From positions 1-64,000 of the forward strand of contig DFHU01000007.1 in assembly GCA_002373045.1 (NCBI GenBank): a stretch of DNA of 64,000 nucleotides, read 5' to 3'. The notes under the pieces are model-generated. The model was given only the letters and a program-made list of their open reading frames with translations, was not told where the DNA came from and searched no databases. Both the position numbers and the translations under genes were made by a program. The DNA comes from Pseudoselenomonas ruminantium. GTDB lineage: Bacteria > Bacillota > Negativicutes > Selenomonadales > Selenomonadaceae. Below are positions 17,114 to 26,456 of this stretch, in pieces. The first letter of the stretch is position 1. Every line of letters begins with the position of its first letter.

Positions 17114-18538
17114 TTAGTCTTTGTCTACGCCCCAGGCGTGGATGCCGTGTTCGTCGGGCAGAATAGCCGGATCGAATACGGGTTCAGCCTTGCCTTGGTT
17201 TTTCTGTTCCAGATAGCTGTTGAAGGTTACCCGTACATATTTGTAGAGGCGGGCAATGGCGTAGAGGTTGGTCAGGCAGAGAAGCCCCATGAAGAGGTCC
17301 GCGAGGTTCCAAACCAGGGAAAGTTCAGCCATGCTGCCGAAGATGACCATGCCGATAACCAAAGCGCGGAACAGGTACAAACCCATTTTGCTGTTTCCTT
17401 CAAAGAAGGCGATATTGATTTCGCTGTAGTAGTAGTTGCCGACAATGGAGCTGAAGGCGAACAGCAAAATCATAAAGGCGACAGCGGCCGGAGCAGACGC
17501 GCCGAAGATGCTGGCAAGGGAAGCCTGTGCCAGTGCAATGCCGGTAAGCTCGCCGCCTACAGTGTATTGGCCGGTCAGCAGAACGATAAACGCCGTAGCA
17601 GAACATACGAGCCAGGTATCGACATAAACACCGAAGGACTGGATAAGGCCTTGTTTTACCGGATGGCTGACATCGGCGGTAGCAGCGGCATTCGGTACTG
17701 AACCTTCACCGGCTTCATTGGAGAACAGGCCGCGTTTTACACCGGTGAGGATGACGGAACCAAGACCGCCGCCAACCGCAGCCTGCGGGGAGAACGCATC
17801 ATGGATAATCAGGGCGAACATGCCGGGAACTTGTTCAATATTCATGATGGTGATGATAATGGCTACAAGGATGTAAAGGCCAGCCATGATGGGCACGAGG
17901 AATTCGGTTACCTGAGCAATGCGCTGTACGCCGCCGCAGATTACCAAACCGGTGAAGAAGGCCAGCACACCTGCCGTTACCGACTGGGGCACATTAAAGG
18001 CTGTGGATGCTGACAGGGCGATGGTGTTTGCCTGTACGGAATTGTAGATAAGACCAAAAGTTACGGATAAGAGCACGGCAAAAAGTTTGGCAATGCCGGG
18101 CTGGTGCAGGGCATTTTTGATGTAATAAGCAGGCCCGCCATGGAAGGAGCCGTCCGGACGCTGAATTTTGTAAATCTGTGCTAACGTACTTTCGACAAAG
18201 CCTGTAGCACAGCCAATAAAGGCGATAACCCACATCCAGAATACTGCACCGGGGCCACCGGTGACGATGGCAATCGCTACGCCGGCGATATTGCCAACGC
18301 CTACACGGGAGGCTGTGCTGACGCAGAATGCCTGAAAGGCACTGATTGAATTTCCTTCTGTCTTGGTGCCCATTCCTTCTGTGAGCAGACGAATCATTTC
18401 CGGCAGCATGCGCAGCTGGACAAATTTTGTGGCAAAGGTGAAGTAAATGCCGCAACCTACGAGAACAACAATGAGGACATAAGACCATAGCAGGGTATTG
18501 ATACTGTCGACCATAGAGTTTAGTAATTCCATAAACAA
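17114..18538 (-). CDS. sodium:alanine/glycine symporter (AGCS family)
   Basis: A 474-residue membrane transporter that imports alanine or glycine with sodium. Family motifs include ISAFQAFCVSTASRVGVGNIAGVA, GGPGAVFWMWVIAFIGCATGFVE (split here for length), GSFHGGPAYYIKNAL and GLFSNEAGEGSVPNAAATA. About ten to eleven membrane segments are visible. It is monocistronic, convergent with the RND operon, and preceded by a strong promoter and a structured leader that suggests attenuation control. Confidence 0.94.
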   Translation of the reverse strand: MFMELLNSMVDSINTLLWSYVLIVVLVGCGIYFTFATKFVQLRMLPEMIRLLTEGMGTKTEGNSISAFQAFCVSTASRVGVGNIAGVAIAIVTGGPGAVFWMWVIAFIGCATGFVESTLAQIYKIQRPDGSFHGGPAYYIKNALHQPGIAKLFAVLLSVTFGLIYNSVQANTIALSASTAFNVPQSVTAGVLAFFTGLVICGGVQRIAQVTEFLVPIMAGLYILVAIIITIMNIEQVPGMFALIIHDAFSPQAAVGGGLGSVILTGVKRGLFSNEAGEGSVPNAAATADVSHPVKQGLIQSFGVYVDTWLVCSATAFIVLLTGQYTVGGELTGIALAQASLASIFGASAPAAVAFMILLFAFSSIVGNYYYSEINIAFFEGNSKMGLYLFRALVIGMVIFGSMAELSLVWNLADLFMGLLCLTNLYAIARLYKYVRVTFNSYLEQKNQGKAEPVFDPAILPDEHGIHAWGVDKD

Positions 18539-18560
18539 CCTTCTTTCTTTAATTGGTAAA

Positions 18561-18668
18561 ATAAAACGCCTTTTGCTGCTGAACAGCCAAAAGGAGACAG
18601 TTATCCTGCCTGACTATTGACTGGGAGTCGCAAAAGGCGCCATTGCCTTAAAAGTATGTTTTTATGAT
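18561..18668 (-). promoter_or_regulatory. structured 5' leader of AGCS gene, probable attenuator or riboswitch
   Basis: Read on the minus strand, the leader contains GCGCCTTTTGC near its 5' part (plus 18630-18640) and CTCCTTTTGGCTG (plus 18583-18595). Both can pair with the same downstream CAGCAAAAGGCG (plus 18568-18579), which is followed by TTTTATTTT. The pairings exclude each other, the hallmark of a terminator/antiterminator switch. The segment between them could be an aptamer. I do not recognise it as a glycine, lysine or T-box class. Confidence 0.55.
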
Positions 18669-18674
18669 ATAGCT

Positions 18675-18704
18675 ATTATACTGAATTTGTTTAGTTGGTG
18701 TCAA
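18675..18704 (-). promoter_or_regulatory. promoter of AGCS gene
   Basis: On the minus strand TTGACA (plus 18699-18704) and TATAAT (plus 18675-18680) are both consensus hexamers with 18-bp spacing. The start should be near 18668, giving a leader of about 130 nt. Confidence 0.85.
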
Positions 18705-18805
18705 GCATTGGCATTCAATTTGAATGTATATGGTGGTTTATGATTAGTTATGATTAACTTACAATAAATATTAATAATCATTAAAATATTTTATAATAAA
18801 TAGTA

Positions 18806-18835
18806 TTTACTAATATATAGATTTTGTAGTATAAT
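18806..18835 (+). promoter_or_regulatory. putative promoter of dicarboxylate transporter
   Basis: TTTACT at 18806-18811 and TATAAT at 18830-18835 with 18-bp spacing, in an AT-rich gap. It leaves a leader of about 155 nt in which I see no clear structure. Confidence 0.55.
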
Positions 18836-18995
18836 TAGCAACGTGTTAGCAGGTTTTAGGGTTTATTGATACTATTTAGAAAAGTTATGAAATTTTTTTG
18901 CCGGTTGCAGGAGATTCCTTAGCTTTGACGAATAGAAACCACAAGGGGGAATGATCTGTTAACGAGATTTTTTAAGGAAAGGGAGATTAATAATT

Positions 18996-20336
18996 ATGGA
19001 AATGTTATTAGGTCTCGTAGTGCTTCTGGCCTGCTTGATTTTCGGTGTCCGCCATGGCGGTATCGGTCTGGCAGTTATCAGTGGCATTGGTCTCATCATT
19101 TTTACGTTTGTATTCCAGTACAAACCAGGTTCGCCACCAATTGACGTAATGCTTACGATTTTGGCGGTAGTTACTTGCGCCGGTTTCCTGCAGACTTCCG
19201 GCGGTCTTACGGTTATGCTGAAGTACGCAGAAAAATTCCTGCGCAGTAATCCGAAACAGGTTACGATTTTTGCTCCGCTCACGACTTGGTTCCTGACGGT
19301 GCTCTGCGGCACCGGCCATGTGGTTTACACGATGTTCCCGATTATTTATGATATTGCCATCAAGCAGAACATTCGCCCGGAACGTCCGATGGCGGTAGCT
19401 TCGGTGGCTTCGCAGATGGCTATCTGTGCTTCCCCTGTATCGGTAGCTGTTGTGTCCATCGTTGGCTTCTTTGCCGCTCATAACTTCAATTACACGGTAC
19501 TGCAGATTCTGGCAGTATCCATTCCGGCAACGGGCTTTGGCGTGCTCTGCGGTGCGCTTTGGTCTTATCGTCGTGGTAAGGAACTGGCTGATGATGAACG
19601 CTTCCAGGAATTCATCAAGGACCCGGAAAACCGCAATTATGTATATGGTGATACGGAATCCCTGATGGACAAGGAACTGCCGGCAACTTACTACCGTGCA
19701 ATGTACATCTTCTTTGCTGGTATTCTCGTTATTGCCTGCCTGGGCAACTTCCCGGATTTGCTGCCGCATTTCCCGAATGCGAAGGGGGTTATGAAACCCA
19801 TCTCCATGACAGTAGTTATCCAGATGGTTATGCTCTTCGTAGCAGCAATGATTCTCCTGACTTGCAACATCAAGGCTAAGGACGTGGGCAACAGCCAGGT
19901 ATTCCGCTCTGGTATCGTAGCACTCGTATCCGTATATGGCGTAGCATGGATGGCCAGCACTTACTTTGGTGCGCATATGACTATCCTCAAGGAAAGCCTC
20001 GGTGCTGCCGTAACAGCTTATCCTTGGGCATATGCTATCATCGCTTTCCTGACGTCCAAGCTGGTTAACTCGCAGGCCGCAGCTATCGCTATCGTTGTGC
20101 CGCTGGCTCTGTCTGTAGGCATGGACCCGGTGATGATTATGTCCTTCATCTCTGCTTGCTATGGTTACTTCTTCCTGCCGACTTATCCTTCCGACCTGGC
20201 CTGCATTGGCTTTGACCGTTCCGGTACTACCCGCATCGGCAAGTACATCCTGAATCACAGCTTTATGATTCCGGGCCTTATCGGTGTAGCAACTGGCTGC
20301 TGCATGGGGTTTGTCATGGCACATATCGTGATGTAA
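18996..20336 (+). CDS. anaerobic C4-dicarboxylate transporter (DcuA/DcuB family)
   Basis: A 446-residue membrane protein of the Dcu family, which exchanges fumarate, malate or aspartate for succinate during anaerobic growth. Family features include LACLIFGVRHGGIGLAVISG at the N terminus, the VLCGTGHVVYTMFPIIYDIA region, PERPMAVASVASQMAICASP and FFLPTYPSDLACIGFDRSGT near the C terminus. An AAGGAAAGGGAG ribosome site precedes the ATG. It is monocistronic and convergent with a LysR gene. Choosing DcuA or DcuB needs a phylogeny. It fits a succinate/propionate-type fermentation. Confidence 0.92.
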   Translation: MEMLLGLVVLLACLIFGVRHGGIGLAVISGIGLIIFTFVFQYKPGSPPIDVMLTILAVVTCAGFLQTSGGLTVMLKYAEKFLRSNPKQVTIFAPLTTWFLTVLCGTGHVVYTMFPIIYDIAIKQNIRPERPMAVASVASQMAICASPVSVAVVSIVGFFAAHNFNYTVLQILAVSIPATGFGVLCGALWSYRRGKELADDERFQEFIKDPENRNYVYGDTESLMDKELPATYYRAMYIFFAGILVIACLGNFPDLLPHFPNAKGVMKPISMTVVIQMVMLFVAAMILLTCNIKAKDVGNSQVFRSGIVALVSVYGVAWMASTYFGAHMTILKESLGAAVTAYPWAYAIIAFLTSKLVNSQAAAIAIVVPLALSVGMDPVMIMSFISACYGYFFLPTYPSDLACIGFDRSGTTRIGKYILNHSFMIPGLIGVATGCCMGFVMAHIVM

Positions 20337-20356
20337 TTGCAAAATAGCGCAAAAAA

Positions 20357-20390
20357 ACGACGGTTCATTATGGCGAACCGTCGTCTTTTT
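20357..20390. terminator. bidirectional terminator
   Basis: ACGACGGTTC and GAACCGTCGT flank eight bases, with T on one side and A on the other. It separates the convergent dicarboxylate transporter and LysR genes. Confidence 0.85.
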
Positions 20391-20391
20391 G

Positions 20392-21288
20392 TTATTTTTT
20401 GGCTTTGGCATTGCGTTCCTTGAGCAAGTCTTTGCAGAAGTCGATAAAGGATTGGGCTGCCTTGGAAATGTAGCGGTCTTTCTTCCAAGCCAGACCAACA
20501 TCGACAATGAGCGGGTCAGCGAGAGGAATAGCCTTGACACCGGGCGTATCTTCGACTACCATGTTGAGAAGGAAGGCGATTCCAACACCGCTGGCGACCA
20601 ATCCCTTTAAGGTAACAACCTGATTGGATTCCAATACGATGTTGGGGGTGATATTTTCATCCTTCATTCTGGAAAGTATGGCCTGACGCAGGAAGGAGCC
20701 TTCCTTCAGCATGATGATGTTTTCCTCAGCAATATCATGAAGGGAAATACTCTTTTTGGCGGCCAATGGGCTGTTTTCGGGGACACAGCAAATAATCTGG
20801 TCCTTGGTCATGGGCAGGAGCTGCAGATGGCTGCTGGCACCGGAAATGATGATGATGCCGAAGTCCAGCTCATCGCGTTCCAGCTGTTCGCGAATGGACA
20901 TGGAACCTTCTTCGTGCATGAAGATTTCCAAGTGGGAGTAGCGGCGCTGAAAGCTGGAGAAGATTTTGGGAAAGAGGTAGGCACCCATCATCGGGGGGAT
21001 GCCGATTTTGATGGTGCCTTTCTGGAGCTGTTTATAGTCGTTGACCTCCAGTACGGCATCCTGAATGTTGCGCAGGGCCAGTTCTACGCGATTGAGAAAG
21101 ACGGCTCCCTCCGGAGTCAGGGAAAGCTGTTTTTGGCTGCGGTCAAAGAGCTGAATGCCCAATTCTGCCTCCAGTTTTTTAATCGCTACGGTGATGTTGG
21201 GCTGGGATACACGGAGGCGTTCTGCAGCCCTGGTAATATTTCGCAGACGGCTGGCCATCTGGAAATATTCAAGTTGTCTTAGTTCCAT
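20392..21288 (-). CDS. LysR-family transcriptional regulator
   Basis: A 298-residue LysR regulator. The N-terminal winged HTH starts MELRQLEYFQMASRLRNITR and continues AAERLRVSQPNITVAIKKLE, LGIQLFDRSQKQLSLTPEG. The effector-binding domain follows from about residue 90 (KGTIKIGIPPMMGAYLFP). It faces away from motA and converges on the dicarboxylate transporter. It could regulate either neighbour or itself; no operator was identified with confidence. Confidence 0.93.
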   Translation of the reverse strand: MELRQLEYFQMASRLRNITRAAERLRVSQPNITVAIKKLEAELGIQLFDRSQKQLSLTPEGAVFLNRVELALRNIQDAVLEVNDYKQLQKGTIKIGIPPMMGAYLFPKIFSSFQRRYSHLEIFMHEEGSMSIREQLERDELDFGIIIISGASSHLQLLPMTKDQIICCVPENSPLAAKKSISLHDIAEENIIMLKEGSFLRQAILSRMKDENITPNIVLESNQVVTLKGLVASGVGIAFLLNMVVEDTPGVKAIPLADPLIVDVGLAWKKDRYISKAAQSFIDFCKDLLKERNAKAKK

Positions 21289-21518
21289 CGTATCGCTTCT
21301 TTCTCTATATAAACTAGTTTTATTCCCGTCTATTATACCATACTTTTGATGAATGTATGATATAATAATAAAAATTTATTATAAAAAGAGGAAAAAATTT
21401 TCCGCCAAGTTAGTAGGATTTTTGTTTTTGGTATGGAATTATACAAGTATGTACAAGTATATACAAAAAATAGATGATGTTCCTTCGTTAGCAAAGGAAG
21501 GTTAGGGGGGCTTTTATC
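21289..21518. other. AT-rich intergenic region between LysR gene and motA
   Basis: It holds the divergent promoters. A tandem motif, TACAAGTAT repeated after one base and followed by TACA, lies near 21442-21465 and might be a regulator site. No gene or stable long hairpin is seen. Confidence 0.35.
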
Positions 21519-22292
21519 TTGGAAATGTCAACAGTCATCGGTGTGGTGGCCGGCTTTATCTCGGTATTTGTCGGTATGGTCATCAAAGGTGCACCGATCA
21601 GCTCGCTGAATAACCCGGCAGCATTCCTGATTATCATTGGTGGTACGTTCTCTTGTCTGTTTATTGGTTTTAACATGAATCAGTTAAAGACCCTGCCTAA
21701 GCTGGTCAAGATGACATTCTTCAAACCGCCGCTCCATGAAAAATCGGAATTGCTCAATATGTTTATTGAACTATCGCAGATTGCCCGTCGCGAAGGTATA
21801 TTGGCACTGGAGGGCAAGGTGCAGGATATTGAAGATCCGTTCTTCAAAACAGGTTTGGGCATGGTTATTGATGGTATGGATCCGGAGTTTGTCAGTGACG
21901 TTTTGGATGCGGAACTGGCAGTTATGCAGGAACGTCACTCGGTAGGACGTTCTATTTTGACACAGGCTGGTACTTATGCACCGACCCTTGGTGTGCTTGG
22001 TGCCGTGGTTGGTCTTATCGCCGCTTTGGGCAACCTGAACGACGTTAACAAACTCGGGCATGCTATCGCCGCAGCTTTCGTTGCTACGATTCTGGGTATT
22101 TTCTCGGCATACGTTATTTACTTGCCGCTGGCTAATAAGCTGAAACTCTTGTCGGAGGCAGAAGTCAGTGAAAAACGCATGATTATTGAGGGCATTCTTT
22201 CCCTGCAGGCTGGTGATTCGCCAACGGCAATCGAGGCAAAACTTATGGTATTCATTCCGCAGTCCGAGCGTGAAGGGTTGAAGAAGGAGTGA
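21519..22292 (+). CDS. motA: flagellar motor stator protein MotA
   Basis: A 257-residue inner-membrane stator subunit with four membrane helices. The first pair lies near residues 5-23 and 33-52 (ISVFVGMVIKGAPISSLNNP, FLIIIGGTFSCLFIG) and the second pair near 150-200 (GTYAPTLGVLGAVVGLIAAL, IAAAFVATILGIFSAYV). The cytoplasmic loop between them contacts FliG in known homologues. GGGGGG at 21505-21510 is eight bases from the TTG, which I prefer to the ATG at 21525. It forms an operon with motB, so the organism is probably motile. Confidence 0.93.
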   Translation: MEMSTVIGVVAGFISVFVGMVIKGAPISSLNNPAAFLIIIGGTFSCLFIGFNMNQLKTLPKLVKMTFFKPPLHEKSELLNMFIELSQIARREGILALEGKVQDIEDPFFKTGLGMVIDGMDPEFVSDVLDAELAVMQERHSVGRSILTQAGTYAPTLGVLGAVVGLIAALGNLNDVNKLGHAIAAAFVATILGIFSAYVIYLPLANKLKLLSEAEVSEKRMIIEGILSLQAGDSPTAIEAKLMVFIPQSEREGLKKE

Positions 22293-22296
22293 TTTG

Positions 22297-23178
22297 ATGG
22301 CTAAAAAGAAACATGCCAAACCCCATGAGGAAGAAAACGGCGAGGCCTGGCTTCTGCCTTATTCTGACTTGATGACCTTGCTTCTAGCACTCTTTATCGC
22401 TCTGTTTGCTATTTCGCAGACAGACCAGAAGAAGATGTCAGAACTTGCCCAGGCTTTTACGGCAGCATTCAACATGGGCGGTCCGTCCTTCTTTGATAAG
22501 GCAGGCCCCAATGTTGGCCGCCGGGCGGAGACTCCTTCGGATGAAGACTTAGGTAATTCTGCTTATTTTGCCGAAAACAAACAGTTAGAAGAAATTCAGA
22601 AAAAGATGCAGGAATACATCGAGGAAAATCATCTGGAAGACCAGCTGAGTACAGAAATGGCAGAAGAAGGTCTGATGATTCGCATTAAGGAACGAGCTTT
22701 GTTCCCCTCTGGCTCTGCTCAGCTTGTCGGGCAGGCACAGTCCATTGTGCCTGTAGTGGCCGGCATGCTGGCGTCTCTGCCGGAACGGGTGGTTATTTCC
22801 GGGCATACGGATAACGTGCCCATCAGTACGGCACAGTATCCGTCTAACTGGGAATTGAGTGCTTCCCGTGCGATGAATTTGATGAAAGCCGTGTTAGCTG
22901 CTGAGAAATCGTTGAATCCGGCGCGGTTCAGTGCGATTGGTTATAGTGAATATCGGCCGATTGCTGACAACAAGACGGATGCTGGCAGACAGCAAAACCG
23001 TCGGGTAGAAATCTTTATTGCGCGGAATTATCGGTTTAATCCCAATGAGGCTCCAGGCGGCAAGCAGGGAGCAAATGCGGATACGGGAGCAGCAAATACT
23101 CCGGCTGCGAACAGCGGTCCAGCTACGCCGTCAACGAATGGCGCGGCTGGCAGCAATATGGCAACAACGTCAATGTAA
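22297..23178 (+). CDS. motB: flagellar motor stator protein MotB
   Basis: A 293-residue partner of MotA. A single N-terminal helix with the proton-carrying Asp (LLPYSDLMTLLLALFIALFA) leads to a plug region and an OmpA/Pal-like peptidoglycan-binding domain (VVISGHTDNVPISTAQYPSN, NWELSASRAMNLMK, GRQQNRRVEIFI). An Ala-, Gly- and Pro-rich low-complexity tail of about 45 residues ends the protein. AAGGAG places the start at ATG 22297, not the TTG three bases earlier. Confidence 0.93.
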   Translation: MAKKKHAKPHEEENGEAWLLPYSDLMTLLLALFIALFAISQTDQKKMSELAQAFTAAFNMGGPSFFDKAGPNVGRRAETPSDEDLGNSAYFAENKQLEEIQKKMQEYIEENHLEDQLSTEMAEEGLMIRIKERALFPSGSAQLVGQAQSIVPVVAGMLASLPERVVISGHTDNVPISTAQYPSNWELSASRAMNLMKAVLAAEKSLNPARFSAIGYSEYRPIADNKTDAGRQQNRRVEIFIARNYRFNPNEAPGGKQGANADTGAANTPAANSGPATPSTNGAAGSNMATTSM

Positions 23179-23195
23179 TAGGTAAGGCAAGATAT

Positions 23196-23222
23196 AGCCG
23201 GCTGCTAGGCCGGCTTATTCTT
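23196..23222 (+). terminator. terminator after motAB
   Basis: AGCCGGCT and AGGCCGGCT hairpin followed by TATTCTTT, a moderate intrinsic terminator. Confidence 0.6.
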
Positions 23223-23231
23223 TGTCAAGAA

Positions 23232-23630
23232 ATGGTAGAACTGCAGGAGGATGGCTTGGTTACAGGAATTGGTATGGATATTGTGGAAGTGGCACGGGTG
23301 GATAAGGCCGTGGCGCGGGATAGTTTTGTAAGCCGTGTGTTTACTCCGGCAGAGATTGCTTATTGCCGCAGCCGGGGCCAGCAGGCAGGCCAGAGTTTTG
23401 CTGCCCGCTTCGCCGGCAAGGAGGCTGTATTAAAGGCTTTCGGCACGGGGCTGCGGGGCGGCAGCCTTACGGAAATTGAAATTCTGCCGGATGATTTGGG
23501 CTGTCCGCAGGTGGGGCTTACGGGATTTTTTGCTGATTTTGCGCAGAAGAAAGGCGTTAAAAAAGTTTGGATATCGCTGACGCATACGAAAGAATATGCA
23601 GCGGCACAGTGTGTGATGGAGGCAGAATGA
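23232..23630 (+). CDS. acpS: holo-[acyl-carrier-protein] synthase
   Basis: A small phosphopantetheinyl transferase of 125-132 residues that charges acyl carrier protein with 4'-phosphopantetheine from CoA. Motifs are GIGMDIVEVARVD with the metal-binding Asp, FAARFAGKEAVLKAFGTG with the Glu and Lys, and WISLTHTKEYAAA near the C terminus. The first ATG at 23232 lacks a good ribosome site. GGAGG at 23247-23251 points to TTG 23256, giving LVTGIGMDIVEV as the N terminus. The stop overlaps the nnr start (ATGA). Confidence 0.93.
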   Translation: MVELQEDGLVTGIGMDIVEVARVDKAVARDSFVSRVFTPAEIAYCRSRGQQAGQSFAARFAGKEAVLKAFGTGLRGGSLTEIEILPDDLGCPQVGLTGFFADFAQKKGVKKVWISLTHTKEYAAAQCVMEAE

Positions 23631-25195
23631 TGAAGATTGCGACAAGTGATGAGATGCGGAATATCGACCGGTTAGCAGCAGAGGACTACGGGCTTCCCGA
23701 ATTATTGCTGATGGAAAGTGCTGGTCATAGGGTGGCACAGGCGATGGAGCATTTGCTGGGGACTGTGGCAGGCAAGACGATTTGTGTACTGGCAGGCAGC
23801 GGCAATAATGGCGGCGATGCTTTTGCTGCAGCTAGGTACCTTAGTAATATGGGGGCTAAAATCAAGATTTTCCTCACTTGCGAGCCTGAACATCTTAAAA
23901 CGACGGCGTCCCGCATGAAAAAGACGACGGACAAAATGGGGCTGGAAGTGCATAGACTGGAGGAAGACCGGGACTGGAACCGGCTGCATTTGGCCTTAAA
24001 GTTTACCGATGCTGTTTTGGACGGTATTTTGGGAACGGGCTTTAATGGCGAATTGAAGAAAAAGGTTTTGCGTTTGATTGAAGAAGTCAATGAGGCGGGG
24101 AAAAAGGTACTGGCCATTGATATTCCCAGCGGCGTAGAAGCGGATACGGGAAGGGTTTCAACCGTTGCTGTGATGGCAGACATGACGCTGACTTTGGGGC
24201 TGCCCAAGGTGGGGCATTTGTTGAGCCCCGGTGCGGATATGACCGGGCAGTTGATTGTGGACGATATCGGTATTCCGCAGTCGTTATTGCAAAGCGATAA
24301 GATTCAGCAGTCGCTGTTGAATGATAAACTGGCCAAAACGCTTTTGCCGCTGCGGGGCAAAGCGGTGCATAAAGGGGATTGCGGCAGAATACTCGTGATT
24401 GCAGGCTCCTTAGGGATGACCGGCGCTGCAGCGTTGGCGGCAATGTCTGCCTTGCGGGCTGGCGCGGGGGTGGTTACCCTGGCTGTGCCGGCGTCTGTGC
24501 AGCCGATTTTGGCCGGGCAGCTGCAGGAAGTGATGGTTCAGCCGGTGGAGGAGACGGTTGCAGGAATATTGAGTGGCGAACAAGCTTTGAACCGCTTGCT
24601 GGAATTGTCGCAGAGCCATGATGCTGTACTTATTGGCCCGGGCCTGGGCCGTGCCATGGAAACGCAGGAATTAATCCGTATGTTCACGGCTAAGGTAAAC
24701 AAGCCGCTGATTATGGATGCGGATGCCATTTTTGCGTTTAATCACCAGCCGGATGATTTGAGCAAGCTGCCGCAGGTTCCCGTTCTTACGCCGCATTTAG
24801 GGGAGATGGCCGGACTCTTGGGTGTTTCCGTGCCGGAGCTGCGTGAGTCGTTGCTTCCGATTGTGCGTGAGGCTGCTGCGGAGTATCAGTGCATATTGGT
24901 GGTAAAGAGTGAGTGTACGCTGATTGCTTATCCGGATGGCATGGTCTTTTTGTCTACGCTGGGCAACCCGGGCATGGCTACGGCAGGCAGCGGTGATGTG
25001 CTGGCAGGTACGATTGCCGGTCTGATGAAACAGACGGAAAGCGGTCTGGCGCCTTTGATGGGGGTATATCTGCATGGCCGGGCGGGGGATATTGCCTATG
25101 GTGAAAAAGGTGAAGGCCTGTTGGCTGGTGATATTCGGGAAAATCTGTCAGCTGCGTTAAAGGAACTGCGTCAGAAACAGATGACTGCACTGTGA
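23627..25195 (+). CDS. nnr: bifunctional NAD(P)H-hydrate epimerase / dehydratase
   Basis: A 522-residue fusion repairing hydrated NADH and NADPH. The N-terminal YjeF epimerase domain has MESAGHRVAQAM and GSGNNGGDAFAAARYL. The C-terminal ribokinase-like dehydratase domain (from about residue 230) has HKGDCGRILVIAGSLGMTGA, LTPHLGEMAGLLG and NPGMATAGSGDVLAGTIAGL, the ADP-binding end. The start overlaps the acpS stop by four bases, a common acpS-nnr arrangement. A longer reading from 23567 would run inside acpS and is unlikely. Confidence 0.95.
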   Translation: MMKIATSDEMRNIDRLAAEDYGLPELLLMESAGHRVAQAMEHLLGTVAGKTICVLAGSGNNGGDAFAAARYLSNMGAKIKIFLTCEPEHLKTTASRMKKTTDKMGLEVHRLEEDRDWNRLHLALKFTDAVLDGILGTGFNGELKKKVLRLIEEVNEAGKKVLAIDIPSGVEADTGRVSTVAVMADMTLTLGLPKVGHLLSPGADMTGQLIVDDIGIPQSLLQSDKIQQSLLNDKLAKTLLPLRGKAVHKGDCGRILVIAGSLGMTGAAALAAMSALRAGAGVVTLAVPASVQPILAGQLQEVMVQPVEETVAGILSGEQALNRLLELSQSHDAVLIGPGLGRAMETQELIRMFTAKVNKPLIMDADAIFAFNHQPDDLSKLPQVPVLTPHLGEMAGLLGVSVPELRESLLPIVREAAAEYQCILVVKSECTLIAYPDGMVFLSTLGNPGMATAGSGDVLAGTIAGLMKQTESGLAPLMGVYLHGRAGDIAYGEKGEGLLAGDIRENLSAALKELRQKQMTAL

Positions 25196-25265
25196 TACAT
25201 TTGTATGCTACATATGTACGTTGTTGTACTTTTGGCTGATTTTTAGCAAAATAATGGTGAAAATC

Positions 25266-25294
25266 TTGACATTTGTATATTGCAGGCATAAAAT
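25266..25294 (+). promoter_or_regulatory. promoter of ilvE
   Basis: TTGACA at 25266-25271 and TAAAAT at 25289-25294 with 17-bp spacing. Confidence 0.75.
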
Positions 25295-25330
25295 GAAGTT
25301 ACTTTGAGGAAAAAGAAAAGGGGTTTTAGC

Positions 25331-26353
25331 ATGGCAAATGTAAATATTGATTGGTCAAAGTTAGGATTCACCTATCAGCCGATTACCAAGCGTTATGTGG
25401 CTAACTATAAAGATGGTCATTGGGAAAAAGGCGGTCTGACGGAAGATGCGACCATTGTACTTAATGAGTGTGCTGGTATTTTACAGTATTGCCAGGAAGT
25501 TTTTGAAGGGTTGAAGGCTTATCGTACCAAAGATGGGCGCATTGTTACTTTCCGCCCGGATTTGAATGCCAAGCGCATGATGGATTCTGCTAAACGGTTG
25601 GTTATGCCGCCCGTACCGGAAGAAATGTTCATGGAAGCAGTAGATCAGGTGGTCGCTGCGAACAAGGACTGGATTCCACCTTATGAGTCTGGTGGTGCGT
25701 TGTATCTGCGTCCGTATCTGTTCGCTACGGGGCCGGTTATTGGCGTTAAGCCATCGGATGAGTATCAGTTCCGCCTCTTTGGTACGCCGGTAGGCTCGTA
25801 CTTCAAGAACGGCATTAAACCCATTACGATTTGTGTCAGCGATTTTGACCGTGCAGCACCACATGGTACCGGTGATATCAAAGCCGGCCTTAACTATGCC
25901 ATGAGCCTGCATCCGTACATTTTGGCGCATGAGAACGGCTTTGATGAAAATATGTATCTGGATGCTGCTACCCGTACTTATGTGGAAGAAACAGGCGGTG
26001 CTAACTTCCTCTTCGTCACGAAGGACAATGTTATCGTAACGCCGAAATCCGGTTCCATTCTGCCGTCCATCACCCGCCGTTCTTTGGTAACGCTGGCTGA
26101 GAACTTGGGCTACAAGGTCGAACATCGTCCGGTGAAGTTTACGGAACTGGAGGATTTTGCCGAAGCCGGTCTTTGTGGTACGGCAGCGGTTATCTGCCCT
26201 GTGGGCAAGGTGGTCGCCAAAGACAAGGAAATCACGTTCCCAAGCGGTATGCAGGAAATGGGCCCTGTACTCACCAAACTGTACAATACGCTCCGCGGTG
26301 TGCAGCTCGGTACGGTCGAAGCACCGGAAGGCTGGATTCGTGAAATAAAATAA
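25331..26353 (+). CDS. ilvE: branched-chain amino acid aminotransferase
   Basis: A 340-residue fold-type IV PLP enzyme that interconverts branched-chain amino acids and 2-oxo acids. Motifs are FEGLKAYRTKDGRIVTFRP, the GTGDIKAGLNYAMSL stretch with the PLP Lys, YVEETGGANFLFV and GTAAVICPVGKV. AAAGGGG at 25317-25323 fits the ATG at 25331; the upstream in-frame start at 25304 has no site. It is monocistronic, with its own promoter and terminator. Confidence 0.95.
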   Translation: MANVNIDWSKLGFTYQPITKRYVANYKDGHWEKGGLTEDATIVLNECAGILQYCQEVFEGLKAYRTKDGRIVTFRPDLNAKRMMDSAKRLVMPPVPEEMFMEAVDQVVAANKDWIPPYESGGALYLRPYLFATGPVIGVKPSDEYQFRLFGTPVGSYFKNGIKPITICVSDFDRAAPHGTGDIKAGLNYAMSLHPYILAHENGFDENMYLDAATRTYVEETGGANFLFVTKDNVIVTPKSGSILPSITRRSLVTLAENLGYKVEHRPVKFTELEDFAEAGLCGTAAVICPVGKVVAKDKEITFPSGMQEMGPVLTKLYNTLRGVQLGTVEAPEGWIREIK

Positions 26354-26362
26354 GCGCAGGTA

Positions 26363-26402
26363 AAGAGAATTTGCTGATTTTTATCGGCCAATTCTCTTTT
26401 TT
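26363..26402 (+). terminator. terminator after ilvE
   Basis: AAGAGAATT and AATTCTCTT arms followed by a T run. Confidence 0.8.
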
Positions 26403-26456
26403 CATGTTATTTTAAGAAAAAAGGCGTAAACTTTTTACGATAAAGACAAGGAATTC

